Shown here piece by piece: positions 1 through 9,047 of a DNA stretch of 64,000 nucleotides. This stretch comes from Steroidobacteraceae bacterium (lineage in GTDB: Bacteria > Pseudomonadota > Gammaproteobacteria > Steroidobacterales > Steroidobacteraceae). Under the pieces are notes generated by a model. The model saw only the letters and a list, made by a program, of their open reading frames with translations, did not search any database and was not told the DNA's origin. Made by a program: the position numbers and the translations under genes. How positions within the stretch are numbered: position 1 is the stretch's first letter; every line of letters begins with the position of its first letter. The stretch is taken from NCBI GenBank assembly GCA_019187495.1, contig JABAQN010000018.1, forward strand, positions 1 through 64,000, written 5' to 3'.

Positions 1-119
1 TCCCTGGCGGCATTAGCGAGCGGGAACCACCCGATCCCATTCCGAACTCGGAAGTGAAAACGCTCCGCGCCGATGGTAGTTTCGCCTGTTGCGACGCTAG
101 AGTAGGTCACTGCCAGGGT
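1..119 (+). rRNA. rrf: 5S ribosomal RNA
   Basis: The first ~119 bases fold as a bacterial 5S rRNA. The terminal helix pairs CCCTGGCG near base 3 with TGCCAGGG at about 111-118. The conserved internal blocks CCGAACTCGGAAGTGAAA and GCGCCGATGGTAGT are present in the expected order and spacing. The gene starts at or within a base or two of the window edge, so the 16S and 23S genes of the operon should lie just to the left, outside the window. The exact 5' end cannot be fixed here. Confidence 0.95.
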
Positions 120-130
120 CCTATCGAGGA

Positions 131-170
131 AGGCCCCCGTTGCGAAAGCAGCGGGGGCTTTCTGCTTTTC
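131..170 (+). terminator. Rho-independent terminator of the rRNA operon
   Basis: An 11-bp GC-rich stem (GCCCCCGTTGC, loop GAAA, GCAGCGGGGGC, with one G-T pair) is followed by TTTCTGCTTTT. The GNRA-type loop and position 12 bases after the 5S gene fit an rrn terminator. The bases from here to 367 show no further gene. Confidence 0.9.
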
Positions 171-367
171 CGGGCCGCCGCGCGCCGTCGCGGCTATCTG
201 CCCGTCGCAGCCAGTGTTTCGTCGAGAAGTTTCACCAGCGCGTCCCGGTCGTGGCTGAAGGGCTGGTCCTGGTTCAGCTGCACGAGATCTTCGGGCGCCT
301 TCCTGATCGTGGCGTCCGCGCCGGCACCGGATTGGCGAATCGCGCGGCGTGTGCGTAGGCTCGGGCC

Positions 368-862
368 ATGGGCATTTCCGAATCCGGCCAGTCTGCCGCC
401 ATGGCGCCTGAACTCGACACGCAGCAATGGTTCAACGCCCGCGAACCGGTGGCGCTCGCGGCGCTGCGCGGGAAGGTGGTCGTCATCGAGGCCTTCCAGA
501 TGCTGTGCCCCGGCTGTGTGAGCCACGGTCTGCCGCAGGCGATGCGCATCCACGACAGCTTCGATCCGGCCGACGTCGCGGTGCTCGGCCTGCATACGGT
601 GTTCGAACACCACGAGGCGATGACGCCGATCTCGCTCGCCGCCTTCCTGCACGAGTACCGGATCCGGTTCCCCGTCGGTGTCGACGTGCCCGATGGCAAG
701 GGAATGCCGAAGACGATGGCTGCGTACCGGATGCAGGGCACGCCGACGCTGATCCTGATCGACCGCCTCGGCCGGTTGCGCGCCCAGCATTTCGGCAGCG
801 TTTCCGACCTGCAGGTCGGTGCCGAGATCATGATGCTGATGCTGGAGTCGCCCCGCGCGTAA
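368..862 (+). CDS. Thioredoxin-like redoxin (TlpA/AhpC-TSA type)
   Basis: A 164-residue cytoplasmic protein with a thioredoxin fold. It carries a C-P-G-C pair at residues 47-50 after a KVVVIEAF strand, the usual place of the redox CxxC, and a cis-proline segment GTPTLILID near residue 136, so it should be a dithiol oxidoreductase or peroxiredoxin-like protein. There is no signal peptide, unlike exported TlpA proteins. An in-frame ATG at 401 (MAPELDTQQ) would also give a complete fold, and neither start has a good ribosome binding site. It is alone between the rRNA terminator and a TonB receptor gene 58 bp downstream. The physiological partner is unknown. Confidence 0.8.
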   Translation: MGISESGQSAAMAPELDTQQWFNAREPVALAALRGKVVVIEAFQMLCPGCVSHGLPQAMRIHDSFDPADVAVLGLHTVFEHHEAMTPISLAAFLHEYRIRFPVGVDVPDGKGMPKTMAAYRMQGTPTLILIDRLGRLRAQHFGSVSDLQVGAEIMMLMLESPRA

Positions 863-920
863 ACGATCAGCCCGACCGCATGGCTTATCATGCCGGCCAT
901 CCAGCAGCGGCGGAGTCGGG

Positions 921-3014
921 ATGCAGACGGCGACAGGTTCGACGACACAGTGCAAGAGGGCCACTTGTTTTTCATTGTGGCTGTTCGGAGGCTTCATTGC
1001 AGGCTCCGCCGTCGCCGAGTCGACGACCAGAAACCAGGTCGATGCGCTCGACAAGGTCGTCATCACGGGCACCCGCCTCGGCAATTCGCTGCGCGACGTG
1101 CCGGCAGCCGTGTCGGTCATCACGCAGGACGACATCCAGCTCGCGCGCCAGCAGCTGACGCTCGTCGAATCGCTCGGCGGCGTGCCGGGGCTCTTCCTGC
1201 AGGATCGCTACAACCTCGCGCTCGGGCTGCGGGTGTCGATCCGCGGCTTCGGCGCCCGCGCGAATTTCGGCGTGCGCGGCGTCAAGATCCTGATCGACGG
1301 CATCCCGGAGACGCTTCCCGACGGCCAGGCGTCGGCCGATACGATCGATCTCGGGGCTACGAGTCGCATCGAGGTCATCCGCGGGCCGAGTTCAACGCTT
1401 TACGGCAACGCGTCCGGTGGTGTCATTCTCGTGACCACTGAACCGCCTCCGGACGAGCCCTTCGTCGAGGCGCGAGTGGCGGGTGGGGATTTCGGCTTCC
1501 GGAAGGTCCAGCTGAAGGCCGGCGGTCAGGGCGACCGCGTTGGCTATCTCGTCAGCGTCTCCGACTGGAAGTACGACGGTTTCCGCGAGCACAGCCGCGC
1601 CGAAAAGAAGGATGTCACGGGGCGCTTCAACTTCGATTTCGGCGGCGATCGCCGGCTGCTCGCGACGATCAGCTACGGCAAGCAGCCCGTCGCGCTCGAC
1701 CCGGGCGGCGTCACCGCAGCGATGGCGGCAGATCAACCGACTGCGGCGCGGCCGGCCAACATCGCCTTCGACGCCCGCCAGCACTACGAGCAGACGCGCC
1801 TCGGCCTGGTCTATGACACGCCGCTCGGGAGGCACTACACGCTGACGGCCCGCAACTACTACGTCTGGCGGGATTACATCCAGTTCCTGCCCTACCAGGC
1901 GGGTGGCGTGCCGGCTTTCTCGCGCTTTTTTGCCGGTATCGGCGCGAACTTGAATCACGAGGGTGCGTGGTTCGATCGTCCGAACCGGTTCGTCTTCGGC
2001 TTCGATGTCGAGAACCAGGACGATGATCGCAGTCGCTACGACAACGATTTCGGCGTGCGCGGCGCGCAATCGCTCGAGCAGAACGAGCGCGTCACGAGCC
2101 GCGGCATTTATGCGCAGGACGAGTTCAGCATCACGCCCCGTCTGCTGCTGACAGTCGGCGCGCGCTACGACGAAATCGTCTTCAAGGTGGCCGACAGGTT
2201 CCTCGTGGATGGTGACGATTCGGGCAAGGTCACCGAAACGAGCACGAGCCCGATGGCTGCCCTGATGTTTGCTCATTCCCCCGCCTTCAATCTCTACGGG
2301 AAGTACTCGACTTCCTTCGAAGTGCCGACGACCAGCGAGTACGCGCGGCCCGACGGCTCGGGCGGATTCAATCAGTCACTCGGGCCTCAGCTGTCGAACA
2401 ATTTCGAGATCGGCATGCGTGGCATGCTGGCGGGCCGGCATCACTACGAACTTGCGTTGTACTCGTCCACGACGCGCGACGAGTTCGTGCCCTACGAAGT
2501 GCCGGGCAGCCCGGGCCACGATTACTTCGTCAACGCGGGCCGGTCGGATCGCAGTGGCCTCGAGTTTTCGCTGCAATCCGAGCTCACCGATCGGTGGCGC
2601 ACGACCCTCAGCTACACCTTCTCGGATTTCACGTTCGACCGGTTCGTGGATGCCGACGGCAATGATTTCAGCGGCAACACGCTGCCCGGCACCGCGAAGA
2701 GCCAGTTGTACGGCGACCTCACCTACCGGCACCCGCGCGGCTGGTTTGGTTCGTTCGACGCGATGTATGTCGGCAGGCAGTTCGCCGACAACGCGAATAC
2801 GGCGACCAACGGCGCCTACACCCTCGCCAACATCCGCTTCGGCATTCGGCTCGAATCCGGTGCGTTCGAAGTGACGCCTTTCGTCGCCGCCAACAACCTC
2901 TTCGATGAGCGTTACAACGCCAATGTGCGCATCAATGCGTTCGGCGGGCGCTACTTCGAGGCGGGCGCCGGGCGCGATCTGTTCGCGGGCGTCGGCCTCA
3001 GGTACCGGTACTGA
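921..3014 (+). CDS. TonB-dependent outer-membrane receptor
   Basis: This 697-residue receptor imports a ligand across the outer membrane using TonB energy. An N-terminal export signal (hydrophobic stretch about residues 15-31) is followed by a TonB-box-like DKVVITGTRL, a plug domain with RDVPAAVSVI and IEVIRGPSSTLYGN, and a 22-strand-type barrel ending in aromatic YRY. GGAG lies just upstream of the ATG. The length is normal for siderophore/vitamin-type receptors. The next two genes on the same strand, an exported M20 peptidase homologue and a porin, suggest a small nutrient-uptake cluster, possibly for peptides. The ligand cannot be read from sequence. Confidence 0.9.
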   Translation: MQTATGSTTQCKRATCFSLWLFGGFIAGSAVAESTTRNQVDALDKVVITGTRLGNSLRDVPAAVSVITQDDIQLARQQLTLVESLGGVPGLFLQDRYNLALGLRVSIRGFGARANFGVRGVKILIDGIPETLPDGQASADTIDLGATSRIEVIRGPSSTLYGNASGGVILVTTEPPPDEPFVEARVAGGDFGFRKVQLKAGGQGDRVGYLVSVSDWKYDGFREHSRAEKKDVTGRFNFDFGGDRRLLATISYGKQPVALDPGGVTAAMAADQPTAARPANIAFDARQHYEQTRLGLVYDTPLGRHYTLTARNYYVWRDYIQFLPYQAGGVPAFSRFFAGIGANLNHEGAWFDRPNRFVFGFDVENQDDDRSRYDNDFGVRGAQSLEQNERVTSRGIYAQDEFSITPRLLLTVGARYDEIVFKVADRFLVDGDDSGKVTETSTSPMAALMFAHSPAFNLYGKYSTSFEVPTTSEYARPDGSGGFNQSLGPQLSNNFEIGMRGMLAGRHHYELALYSSTTRDEFVPYEVPGSPGHDYFVNAGRSDRSGLEFSLQSELTDRWRTTLSYTFSDFTFDRFVDADGNDFSGNTLPGTAKSQLYGDLTYRHPRGWFGSFDAMYVGRQFADNANTATNGAYTLANIRFGIRLESGAFEVTPFVAANNLFDERYNANVRINAFGGRYFEAGAGRDLFAGVGLRYRY

Positions 3015-3027
3015 GAGGAGGATCGTC

Positions 3028-4548
3028 ATGACGTCAGGCTTGACTCGCAGGGACTTTGTCGCCACGACCGTCGGTACGACCGTCGCGCTCGGCGCCGCCA
3101 CGCAAGCGCCTCCCCCACTTGCGGCCAGCCGTGAACTCGCGCCCATCTACGACGAGATCGAACGGCGCCACGACGAGACTGTCGCGCGGCTGCAGGAATG
3201 GATACGGCAACCGTCGATCGCCGCCGAGGACCTCGGCATGCGGGAAGGCGCGGAGCTGACGAAGAAGCTCGCGCTCGACGCCGGTTTCCAGCACGCGGAG
3301 ATCATCCCGACGAAGGGTGCGCCCGGTGTCTTCGCGACGCTCGATGCCGGTGCGCGGCAGACGCTCGGCCTCTATTTCATGTACGACGTGAAGCAGGTCG
3401 ACGCCGCCGAGTGGAGTTCACCGCCCTGGGAAGGCAGGCTGGTCGAGAAGGAGGGTCTCGGGACGATTCTCGTCGGTCGGGCGGCCACCAACCAGAAAGG
3501 CCCGCAGGCGGCGCTGCTCGCCGCGTTGCACGCGATCCGTGCGGCGGGAAGGAAGCCTCCGGTCAATCTGGTGCTGGTCGCGGAAGGCGAGGAGGAGATC
3601 GGTTCGCCGAACTTCGGCCAGGTCGTACACGACACGCCGCAGGTCCGGCGGGCGCTCGAACGCTCCATCGGCATCTTCATGCCGAGCCACTCGCAGGATC
3701 GCGACGGCACGGTCACGATCCGGCTCGGCTCCAAGGGCGACATCGAATGCGAACTCGTCGCGAGCGGCGAGCGCTGGGGCCGGGGGCCCACCCGTGACGT
3801 GCATTCGAGCCTCGCCGCACGGCTCGACCAGCCGGCCTGGCACCTGGTGCAGGCGCTCGACACGCTGGTGACGCCCGCGGGGGAGCCCGCGATCGACGGC
3901 TTCTTCGAGCATGTGCGTCCGGTCACCAAAGAAGAACATGCGATGCTCGATATCCTCGCCCGGCGCACGGACGAGAAGAGCACGCTGGAATCCGTCGGCG
4001 CAAAGGTCTGGGCGCGCAACGCGAGCTGGCGGCAGGCGCTCGAGGACTACGTTTCGCGGCCGACGCTCACGATCGAGGGGCTGGTCGGCGGCTATACGGG
4101 ACCCGGCGGCAAGACGGTCCAGCCGCACAGGATGACGGCGAAGCTCGACATGCGGCTCGTGCCCGACATGACGCCCGAGGACATCATGGCCAAGCTCGCC
4201 GCCCATCTCGCGAAGCGCGGCTTCGGCGACATCGAGATCGTGAAGAACGGCGGCTTCAACTACGTCTCGTCGACGCCGGCGACTTCGAAGCTGGTCCTGG
4301 CCCAGCGGCGCGTGTATCAGCAGTTCGGCATCGACGCGATGCTGCTGCCTCGCTCGGGCGGTTCGTGGCCGGGTTCGCTCTTCACGGCCGCGCCGCTCAG
4401 TCTGCCAGCAGGGCATTTCGGGCTCGGCTACGGTGAGCGCGCGCACGCGCCGGACGAGTTCTGCCTGATCGACTCGCGGAACAAGAATCTCCATGGAATG
4501 AATGACATGGTCCGGTCGTGCGTCGATTACCTGTTCGCGCTCGCTTGA
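3028..4548 (+). CDS. Tat-exported M20-family peptidase homologue with altered metal site
   Basis: A 506-residue protein that aligns along its length with M20 dipeptidases of the CNDP type. The ATG at 3028 follows AGGAGG and opens a twin-arginine signal (TRRDFV, residues 6-11), so a folded periplasmic protein is expected. The family metal site is changed. The GHxD motif reads FMYD (Met118 for His), the STDDKG motif reads ATNQKG (Asn155 for the bridging Asp), and the SDN ligand region reads PSH (about residue 220). The Glu pair (EGEEEIGS, 186-193), the DVHSS histidine and the late AHAPDE histidine remain. It may bind one metal, bind differently, or be a non-peptidase. It lies 13 bp after the TonB receptor, so co-transcription is likely. 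Confidence 0.85.
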   Translation: MTSGLTRRDFVATTVGTTVALGAATQAPPPLAASRELAPIYDEIERRHDETVARLQEWIRQPSIAAEDLGMREGAELTKKLALDAGFQHAEIIPTKGAPGVFATLDAGARQTLGLYFMYDVKQVDAAEWSSPPWEGRLVEKEGLGTILVGRAATNQKGPQAALLAALHAIRAAGRKPPVNLVLVAEGEEEIGSPNFGQVVHDTPQVRRALERSIGIFMPSHSQDRDGTVTIRLGSKGDIECELVASGERWGRGPTRDVHSSLAARLDQPAWHLVQALDTLVTPAGEPAIDGFFEHVRPVTKEEHAMLDILARRTDEKSTLESVGAKVWARNASWRQALEDYVSRPTLTIEGLVGGYTGPGGKTVQPHRMTAKLDMRLVPDMTPEDIMAKLAAHLAKRGFGDIEIVKNGGFNYVSSTPATSKLVLAQRRVYQQFGIDAMLLPRSGGSWPGSLFTAAPLSLPAGHFGLGYGERAHAPDEFCLIDSRNKNLHGMNDMVRSCVDYLFALA

Positions 4549-4584
4549 CCGGACCGGGATGAACATTGTCCCGATGAGCTTGCA

Positions 4585-5688
4585 ATGAGCACGGGGCGCG
4601 AGATCGTGAAGCGATTGCTCGTCGGGTTTTCGCTCATGGCCTGCGTCGGGGCGATGCACGCCTCGCACGCGTTCGAAGTCGAGCCGATGGGTCGCCTGCA
4701 CCTCGATTACGCCGCGCACGACGCGGATCGCAGGCCGATGGACGACGGCTTCTATTTGCGAAGGGCGCGGCTCGGCCTCCGGGGAAAATTCGATGACCAC
4801 TGGTCCTTCGAAGTCGAATATGACTTCGTCGGCCACGGCGCGTACAAGAATGTCTCGTTGCAGTATGAGGGCTGGAAACCGGGCGCGATCAACCTTGGCC
4901 AGTTCAAGGTGCCGTTCGGCCTCGCCGCGATGACGAGCTCGAACAATCTCCTCTTCATCGAACGCGCGCTGCCGGCCGAGACCTTCGCGCCATCACGACG
5001 GCTCGGCGTCGGCATCGAACGCAACCGCGACCGCTACACCGTGGCCGTCATGGGGTTTGGTCGTTCGATCGACGACCGTGACGACGCGCACGGCGCGGGT
5101 GCGCGGTTCACCTGGACGCCATTCGCTTCGGATGACACGGTCGTCCACCTCGGGCTCGGCGCGATGACCGAGCGGCCGCGGGGCGATGTGAAGGTGAGTG
5201 CGCGACCCGAATCCCGCGTCGCCGATGTCAAGCTCGTGAATACCGGTGACCTCGACGGCGTCGACCGCGTCGATCGATGGGGCCTGGAGGCGGCCTTTCG
5301 GTCGGGTCCGCTGCTGGTGCAGGCGGAGTGGATCGAGGCTGAAATCCTGCGCGACGCGGGCACGGGCGATGCGAGCGTCGGCGGGTGGTACGTCGCCGGC
5401 AGCTGGATCGTGACCGGTGAATCGCGCAAGTACAAACACGGCACATTCAAGGGCGTCACACCGAATCGGCGCGGCGGAGCGCTCGAGCTGACCGCACGCT
5501 ACAGCCACCTCGATCTCGACGATGGTGACGTACGGGGTGGCACCGAGCGGAACGCCACGCTTGGCCTGAACTACTACCTGACGGGGCACCTGCGCTTCAT
5601 GGTGAACTATATCGACGTGCGCAGCCGCCGCCGGGGCACATCCGACGATCCGGACATCCTGCTGCTGCGTGCGCAGGCCATGTTCTGA
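4585..5688 (+). CDS. Phosphate-selective porin O/P-type outer-membrane porin
   Basis: A 367-residue porin. A signal peptide ends near residue 28 (HASHA). The barrel opens with GRLHLDYAAHD, FYLRRARLGLRGKF and FEVEYDF, a pattern typical of the OprP/OprO family, and ends with an aromatic residue (AQAMF). The protein should form an outer-membrane channel for small anions or other solutes; selectivity cannot be inferred. It follows the M20 homologue by 36 bp on the same strand and ends 5 bp from a convergent LytTR gene. With the preceding receptor and exported hydrolase it makes a three-gene uptake set. Confidence 0.85.
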   Translation: MSTGREIVKRLLVGFSLMACVGAMHASHAFEVEPMGRLHLDYAAHDADRRPMDDGFYLRRARLGLRGKFDDHWSFEVEYDFVGHGAYKNVSLQYEGWKPGAINLGQFKVPFGLAAMTSSNNLLFIERALPAETFAPSRRLGVGIERNRDRYTVAVMGFGRSIDDRDDAHGAGARFTWTPFASDDTVVHLGLGAMTERPRGDVKVSARPESRVADVKLVNTGDLDGVDRVDRWGLEAAFRSGPLLVQAEWIEAEILRDAGTGDASVGGWYVAGSWIVTGESRKYKHGTFKGVTPNRRGGALELTARYSHLDLDDGDVRGGTERNATLGLNYYLTGHLRFMVNYIDVRSRRRGTSDDPDILLLRAQAMF

Positions 5689-5693
5689 TGGCG

Positions 5694-6548
5694 TCAGGCG
5701 GGTGCGTCGCGCAGCGAGTGAAGGTAGGAGCGGCTGACCGGCACCCGCAGGTCGTTCGCGAGGCGCAGGAACTGGCCGTGGCCTTCGCTGTAGCGACGGA
5801 CGATCGCCGACCGTCGCACCCAGAATGAACGATGCACCTGCAGCCCGTCGACGGACGCGAGGTCGCGCACCGCGTCGCGGAAGCGGTAGTGCACGAGCGT
5901 ATCGCCCTTCACCGTGTACACGCGGACATAGTGGTCCTCGGCCTTGAGCGCGAGGACCTCGGCATCGAGATGTGCCGGGAGCCGCGCCCGCAAGGCGGCT
6001 TCGGCCACCACCGCGGTGGCTGCCGGGCCGGCGGATGAGGCGCTGCCCACGGCCGGCTGGAGCGCGAACACGCGGCTCACGGTCCAGGTGGCGGCCGTCC
6101 AGTACACGAGGCCGGGCAGCGTGTTCGCAATGAGCTGCGGCAGGTAGTCGATCGTCGGCCAGGGCAGCGGCGGGGCCAGGCCGCCGACTCCGGGTGGCAG
6201 GAGGCCGAGGCCAAAGTGCCGATACAACGCGATCGGCCAATAGAAGAGTATCAGCCCGACGATCGCCCCGGCGAACGCGAGCGACCACAGCGGCCAGCGA
6301 CGGCGCCGAAGAGCCGCGTGCACGAGCAGCGTGCCGGCCGTTCCCGCGATCCATGCGGCAAACGCGAGGCCGGTCCAATACAGCGTCGATGCGGTACGGG
6401 AGAGATGCGGGCCGACACCCATCCGGTTCCAGCCGAGGATCAGGCCGACGATCAGCGGTGCGCCGATGAAGAACACCAGCGTGCCGGTCGATGTCAGGTG
6501 GTCACGCCAGGGCGGGAGCCGCGTGAGCGGGTTCCGGTTCGACGTCAA
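5694..6548 (-). CDS. LytTR-family membrane-anchored transcriptional regulator
   Basis: A 284-residue protein with about four predicted transmembrane segments in residues 20-170 (for example LVFFIGAPLIVGLILGW) followed by a C-terminal LytTR DNA-binding domain, about residues 185-280. The domain shows VLALKAEDHYVRVYT, HYRFRDAVRDL and VHRSFWVRRSAI, which are hallmarks of the fold. There is no receiver domain, so it resembles one-component membrane LytTR sensors. It diverges from the TonB receptor at 6710, and the 161-bp spacer has repeated CGCGAAWN motifs, so it may control that receptor and itself. The stimulus is unknown. Confidence 0.85.
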   Translation of the reverse strand: MTSNRNPLTRLPPWRDHLTSTGTLVFFIGAPLIVGLILGWNRMGVGPHLSRTASTLYWTGLAFAAWIAGTAGTLLVHAALRRRRWPLWSLAFAGAIVGLILFYWPIALYRHFGLGLLPPGVGGLAPPLPWPTIDYLPQLIANTLPGLVYWTAATWTVSRVFALQPAVGSASSAGPAATAVVAEAALRARLPAHLDAEVLALKAEDHYVRVYTVKGDTLVHYRFRDAVRDLASVDGLQVHRSFWVRRSAIVRRYSEGHGQFLRLANDLRVPVSRSYLHSLRDAPA

Positions 6549-6572
6549 GGTGCCTCCATATGGACCTGCGGG

Positions 6573-6640
6573 CGCGAATTATGCCCGGCAACTCGCGCAC
6601 GCGAATGGCAACCGCGAAAAAATCCCGCGGATCGCGAAAT
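6573..6640. promoter_or_regulatory. Four CGCGAAWN repeats in the LytTR/TonB-receptor spacer
   Basis: Within the divergent intergenic region the octamers CGCGAATT (6573), CGCGAATG (6600), CGCGAAAA (6613) and CGCGAAAT (6633) recur in the same orientation. The last two are 20 bp apart, about two helical turns. LytTR proteins typically bind direct repeats on one helical face, so these are candidate sites for the adjacent regulator. This is a pattern match only. Confidence 0.35.
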
Positions 6641-6709
6641 TCCGGTTGCCGGCGTGCGCGCCGACGGGGATGTTCCGCGCGATTTACGCACATTCCAGCG
6701 GAGCGTTGC

Positions 6710-9046
6710 ATGATCAGGATCAGGCTACTTGCGATTTGCGTACTCGGCCTCGGTGGCACGGCCGCCTTCGCGCAGCAGGCGCAGGGCGAGCGGGCGGCGG
6801 ACGGATTCCAGCTCGAGGAAATCGTCGTGACGGCCCGCAAGTCCGCCGAAAGCCTGCAGACGGTCCCGGTCTCGATCACGGCCTTCACCGCGCAGGACAT
6901 CGAGGCGGCCGGTATCCGCGACCTGCGCGATGTCGCGGCGCTGACCCCGGGGCTCGTCTTCGACACGCTGATCGGCGAATATCTCGCGATCCCGACGATC
7001 CGCGGCCTCACGCAGAACGACCTTTTCGGCGACGTGAACAACGTCGAGATCTTCCTCGACGGCGTCAATGTCTCGGGCCGGTCCGGGCTCAATTTCAACC
7101 TGCTCGACGTCGAGCGCATCGAGGTCGTCAAGGGCCCGCAGAGCGCGCTCTACGGGCGCAACAGCTTCGCCGGCGCGATCAATTTCGTGACCCGGCGGGC
7201 ACCGAAGGTGTTCGAGGGCCGCGCCTCGGCAACCGGCGGTTCGGACGGCACGCTGCGCGGCGCGCTGCACCTGGGCGGACCGTTGACGGACACGCTGCGC
7301 GGCCGGGTATCGGTCGGATACGACGAGTTCGACGGCAGCTATCGCAACTACACCGTGCCCGGCAAGGACCTCGGCGGCCACCAGTACAAGACCTGGTCCG
7401 GCGGCCTCGAGTGGGAGCCTTCGGAGCGCTTCGGCCTGCGGCTGAATGCCTATTATTCGGACGACGAAATCGGCCCGCCGGCCGTGGGCTACGCGGTGCA
7501 GAACTGCGAGCCGAATGCGATGGGACAGTCACTCGCGTTCTGCGGTGAGTTGCCCAAGGCGGTTCCCTCGGCGCTGGGCGCCGACGCACGCGCGGTGGGC
7601 GAGTTCCGCGAGGTGTTTCGCACCAGCCTGCAGGCCGATTGGCAGACGGGCATCGGGCAACTGACATCCCTCACCGGTTACAACACGCTCAGGCACGATG
7701 CGCTGTCGGATGCGACGCGCCTCGTCGGCCCGGCATCCTGGAGCTATCTCGGCACGTTGCCGGGCGGCGGCGTCGCGCCGCAGGTATTCACGTCGAAGCT
7801 GTTCCGCGGCGATATCGACCACGTCAACGAGTTCAGCCAGGAGCTGCGCCTCGCGGGCGGCGAGGACACCCGCCTGCGCTGGACCACGGGTCTCTTTTAC
7901 TACACCCAAGACTACAAGGGCGGCCTCAATGCCGGCGCGCTGTCGACGCTGCCCGCGAACTTCGTCAGCTTCCTGCCGCCGTTCTACACCGCGATTGCGG
8001 CACCGTGGTTCGTGACGAGCGGCGTGCCGGCGTTCTCGCGCTTCGATCGTGAAACCGAGTCGCGCGCGGTGTTTGGCGCCCTCGAATTCGATTTCACCGA
8101 TCGGCTGCGCGGCCGCATCGAGGGTCGCTACACGGACGAGGAGAAGACGCAGCGCACGCCGATCCGCGACGGCGTCGTCATCGTGAATCCGCGCTCGTTC
8201 AACGACAGCTGGACTTTCTTCACGCCGCGCGTTTCGATCGACTACCGCACCCAGGCGGGCCTGCTCCTCTATGCCTCGGCCGCGAAGGGCGTCAAGGCGG
8301 GCGGCTTCAACGAGAATGCCTCGGTGGCCGCCGAAGAAGCCTTCGATCCCGAGACGAACTGGACGTGGGAGCTCGGCACGAAGGGTACGCTGCTCGAAGG
8401 GCGCCTCGGCTTCGATGCCGCGCTCTTCTACGTCGACTGGAAGGACATGCAGTTGCCGGCGCTGTCGCCCGGCGCCGCGATTCCGCAGACGGTGACACTC
8501 AATGTGGGCACGGCAACTTCGCGCGGCGTCGAACTCGCGCTGCGCGCGGCGCTCGCCCGCGGGCTCACCGCGAACGTCGGGTTCTCGTACACGGACGCCG
8601 AGTTCGATCATGCCGTGAATCGCAGCCTGATCTCGCTGCCGTCCTTCACGGCATCGGGTGGCGACATCTCCGGCTTCGACCTGCCGCGCACCTCACCGGT
8701 GCAGTGGAACCTCGGCCTCGACTACCGCCGGGCGGCGTTCGCGGACTTCGATTTCTTCGGCCGCGCGGATTATTCCTACAAGGCGAGCCAGAAGCCGCTG
8801 TCCGACGGCCTCGCCGAGACCGGTGACATGCAGCGTGTCAATGCGCGCATCGGCATCGAGTCCGACCATTGGCGCTTCGAGCTGTGGGGTGACAACCTCA
8901 CGGACGACGAGACGCCGACCGGTGCCTTCCGCGATGCGTGGCTCAACAACAATGTCGACGGGCAGCTGGCGCTGTTCCTGAACCGCACCACGGTGTCGTA
9001 CCCGCGGCTGCGGACCTATGGGCTCACGATCGGCTATAAGTTCTAG
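6710..9046 (+). CDS. TonB-dependent receptor (FecA-like/sphingomonad type)
   Basis: A 778-residue outer-membrane receptor. The ATG at 6710 opens a clean signal peptide (MIRIRLLAICVLG, cleavage after AFAQ). A TonB-box-like LEEIVVTARK, a plug (VPVSITAFTAQDIEAAGIRD, IEVVKGPQSALYGRN) and a barrel ending in YKF follow. Frames open further upstream but without a signal sequence. Residues such as YASAAKGVKAGGFN and WTWELGTKG are typical of the large receptor families used by oligotrophic Proteobacteria for complex organic ligands rather than only iron. The stop is one base from the start of a secreted carboxylesterase, so the two are almost surely one operon, and an ester-containing ligand is plausible. 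Confidence 0.9.
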   Translation: MIRIRLLAICVLGLGGTAAFAQQAQGERAADGFQLEEIVVTARKSAESLQTVPVSITAFTAQDIEAAGIRDLRDVAALTPGLVFDTLIGEYLAIPTIRGLTQNDLFGDVNNVEIFLDGVNVSGRSGLNFNLLDVERIEVVKGPQSALYGRNSFAGAINFVTRRAPKVFEGRASATGGSDGTLRGALHLGGPLTDTLRGRVSVGYDEFDGSYRNYTVPGKDLGGHQYKTWSGGLEWEPSERFGLRLNAYYSDDEIGPPAVGYAVQNCEPNAMGQSLAFCGELPKAVPSALGADARAVGEFREVFRTSLQADWQTGIGQLTSLTGYNTLRHDALSDATRLVGPASWSYLGTLPGGGVAPQVFTSKLFRGDIDHVNEFSQELRLAGGEDTRLRWTTGLFYYTQDYKGGLNAGALSTLPANFVSFLPPFYTAIAAPWFVTSGVPAFSRFDRETESRAVFGALEFDFTDRLRGRIEGRYTDEEKTQRTPIRDGVVIVNPRSFNDSWTFFTPRVSIDYRTQAGLLLYASAAKGVKAGGFNENASVAAEEAFDPETNWTWELGTKGTLLEGRLGFDAALFYVDWKDMQLPALSPGAAIPQTVTLNVGTATSRGVELALRAALARGLTANVGFSYTDAEFDHAVNRSLISLPSFTASGGDISGFDLPRTSPVQWNLGLDYRRAAFADFDFFGRADYSYKASQKPLSDGLAETGDMQRVNARIGIESDHWRFELWGDNLTDDETPTGAFRDAWLNNNVDGQLALFLNRTTVSYPRLRTYGLTIGYKF

Positions 9047-9047
9047 C

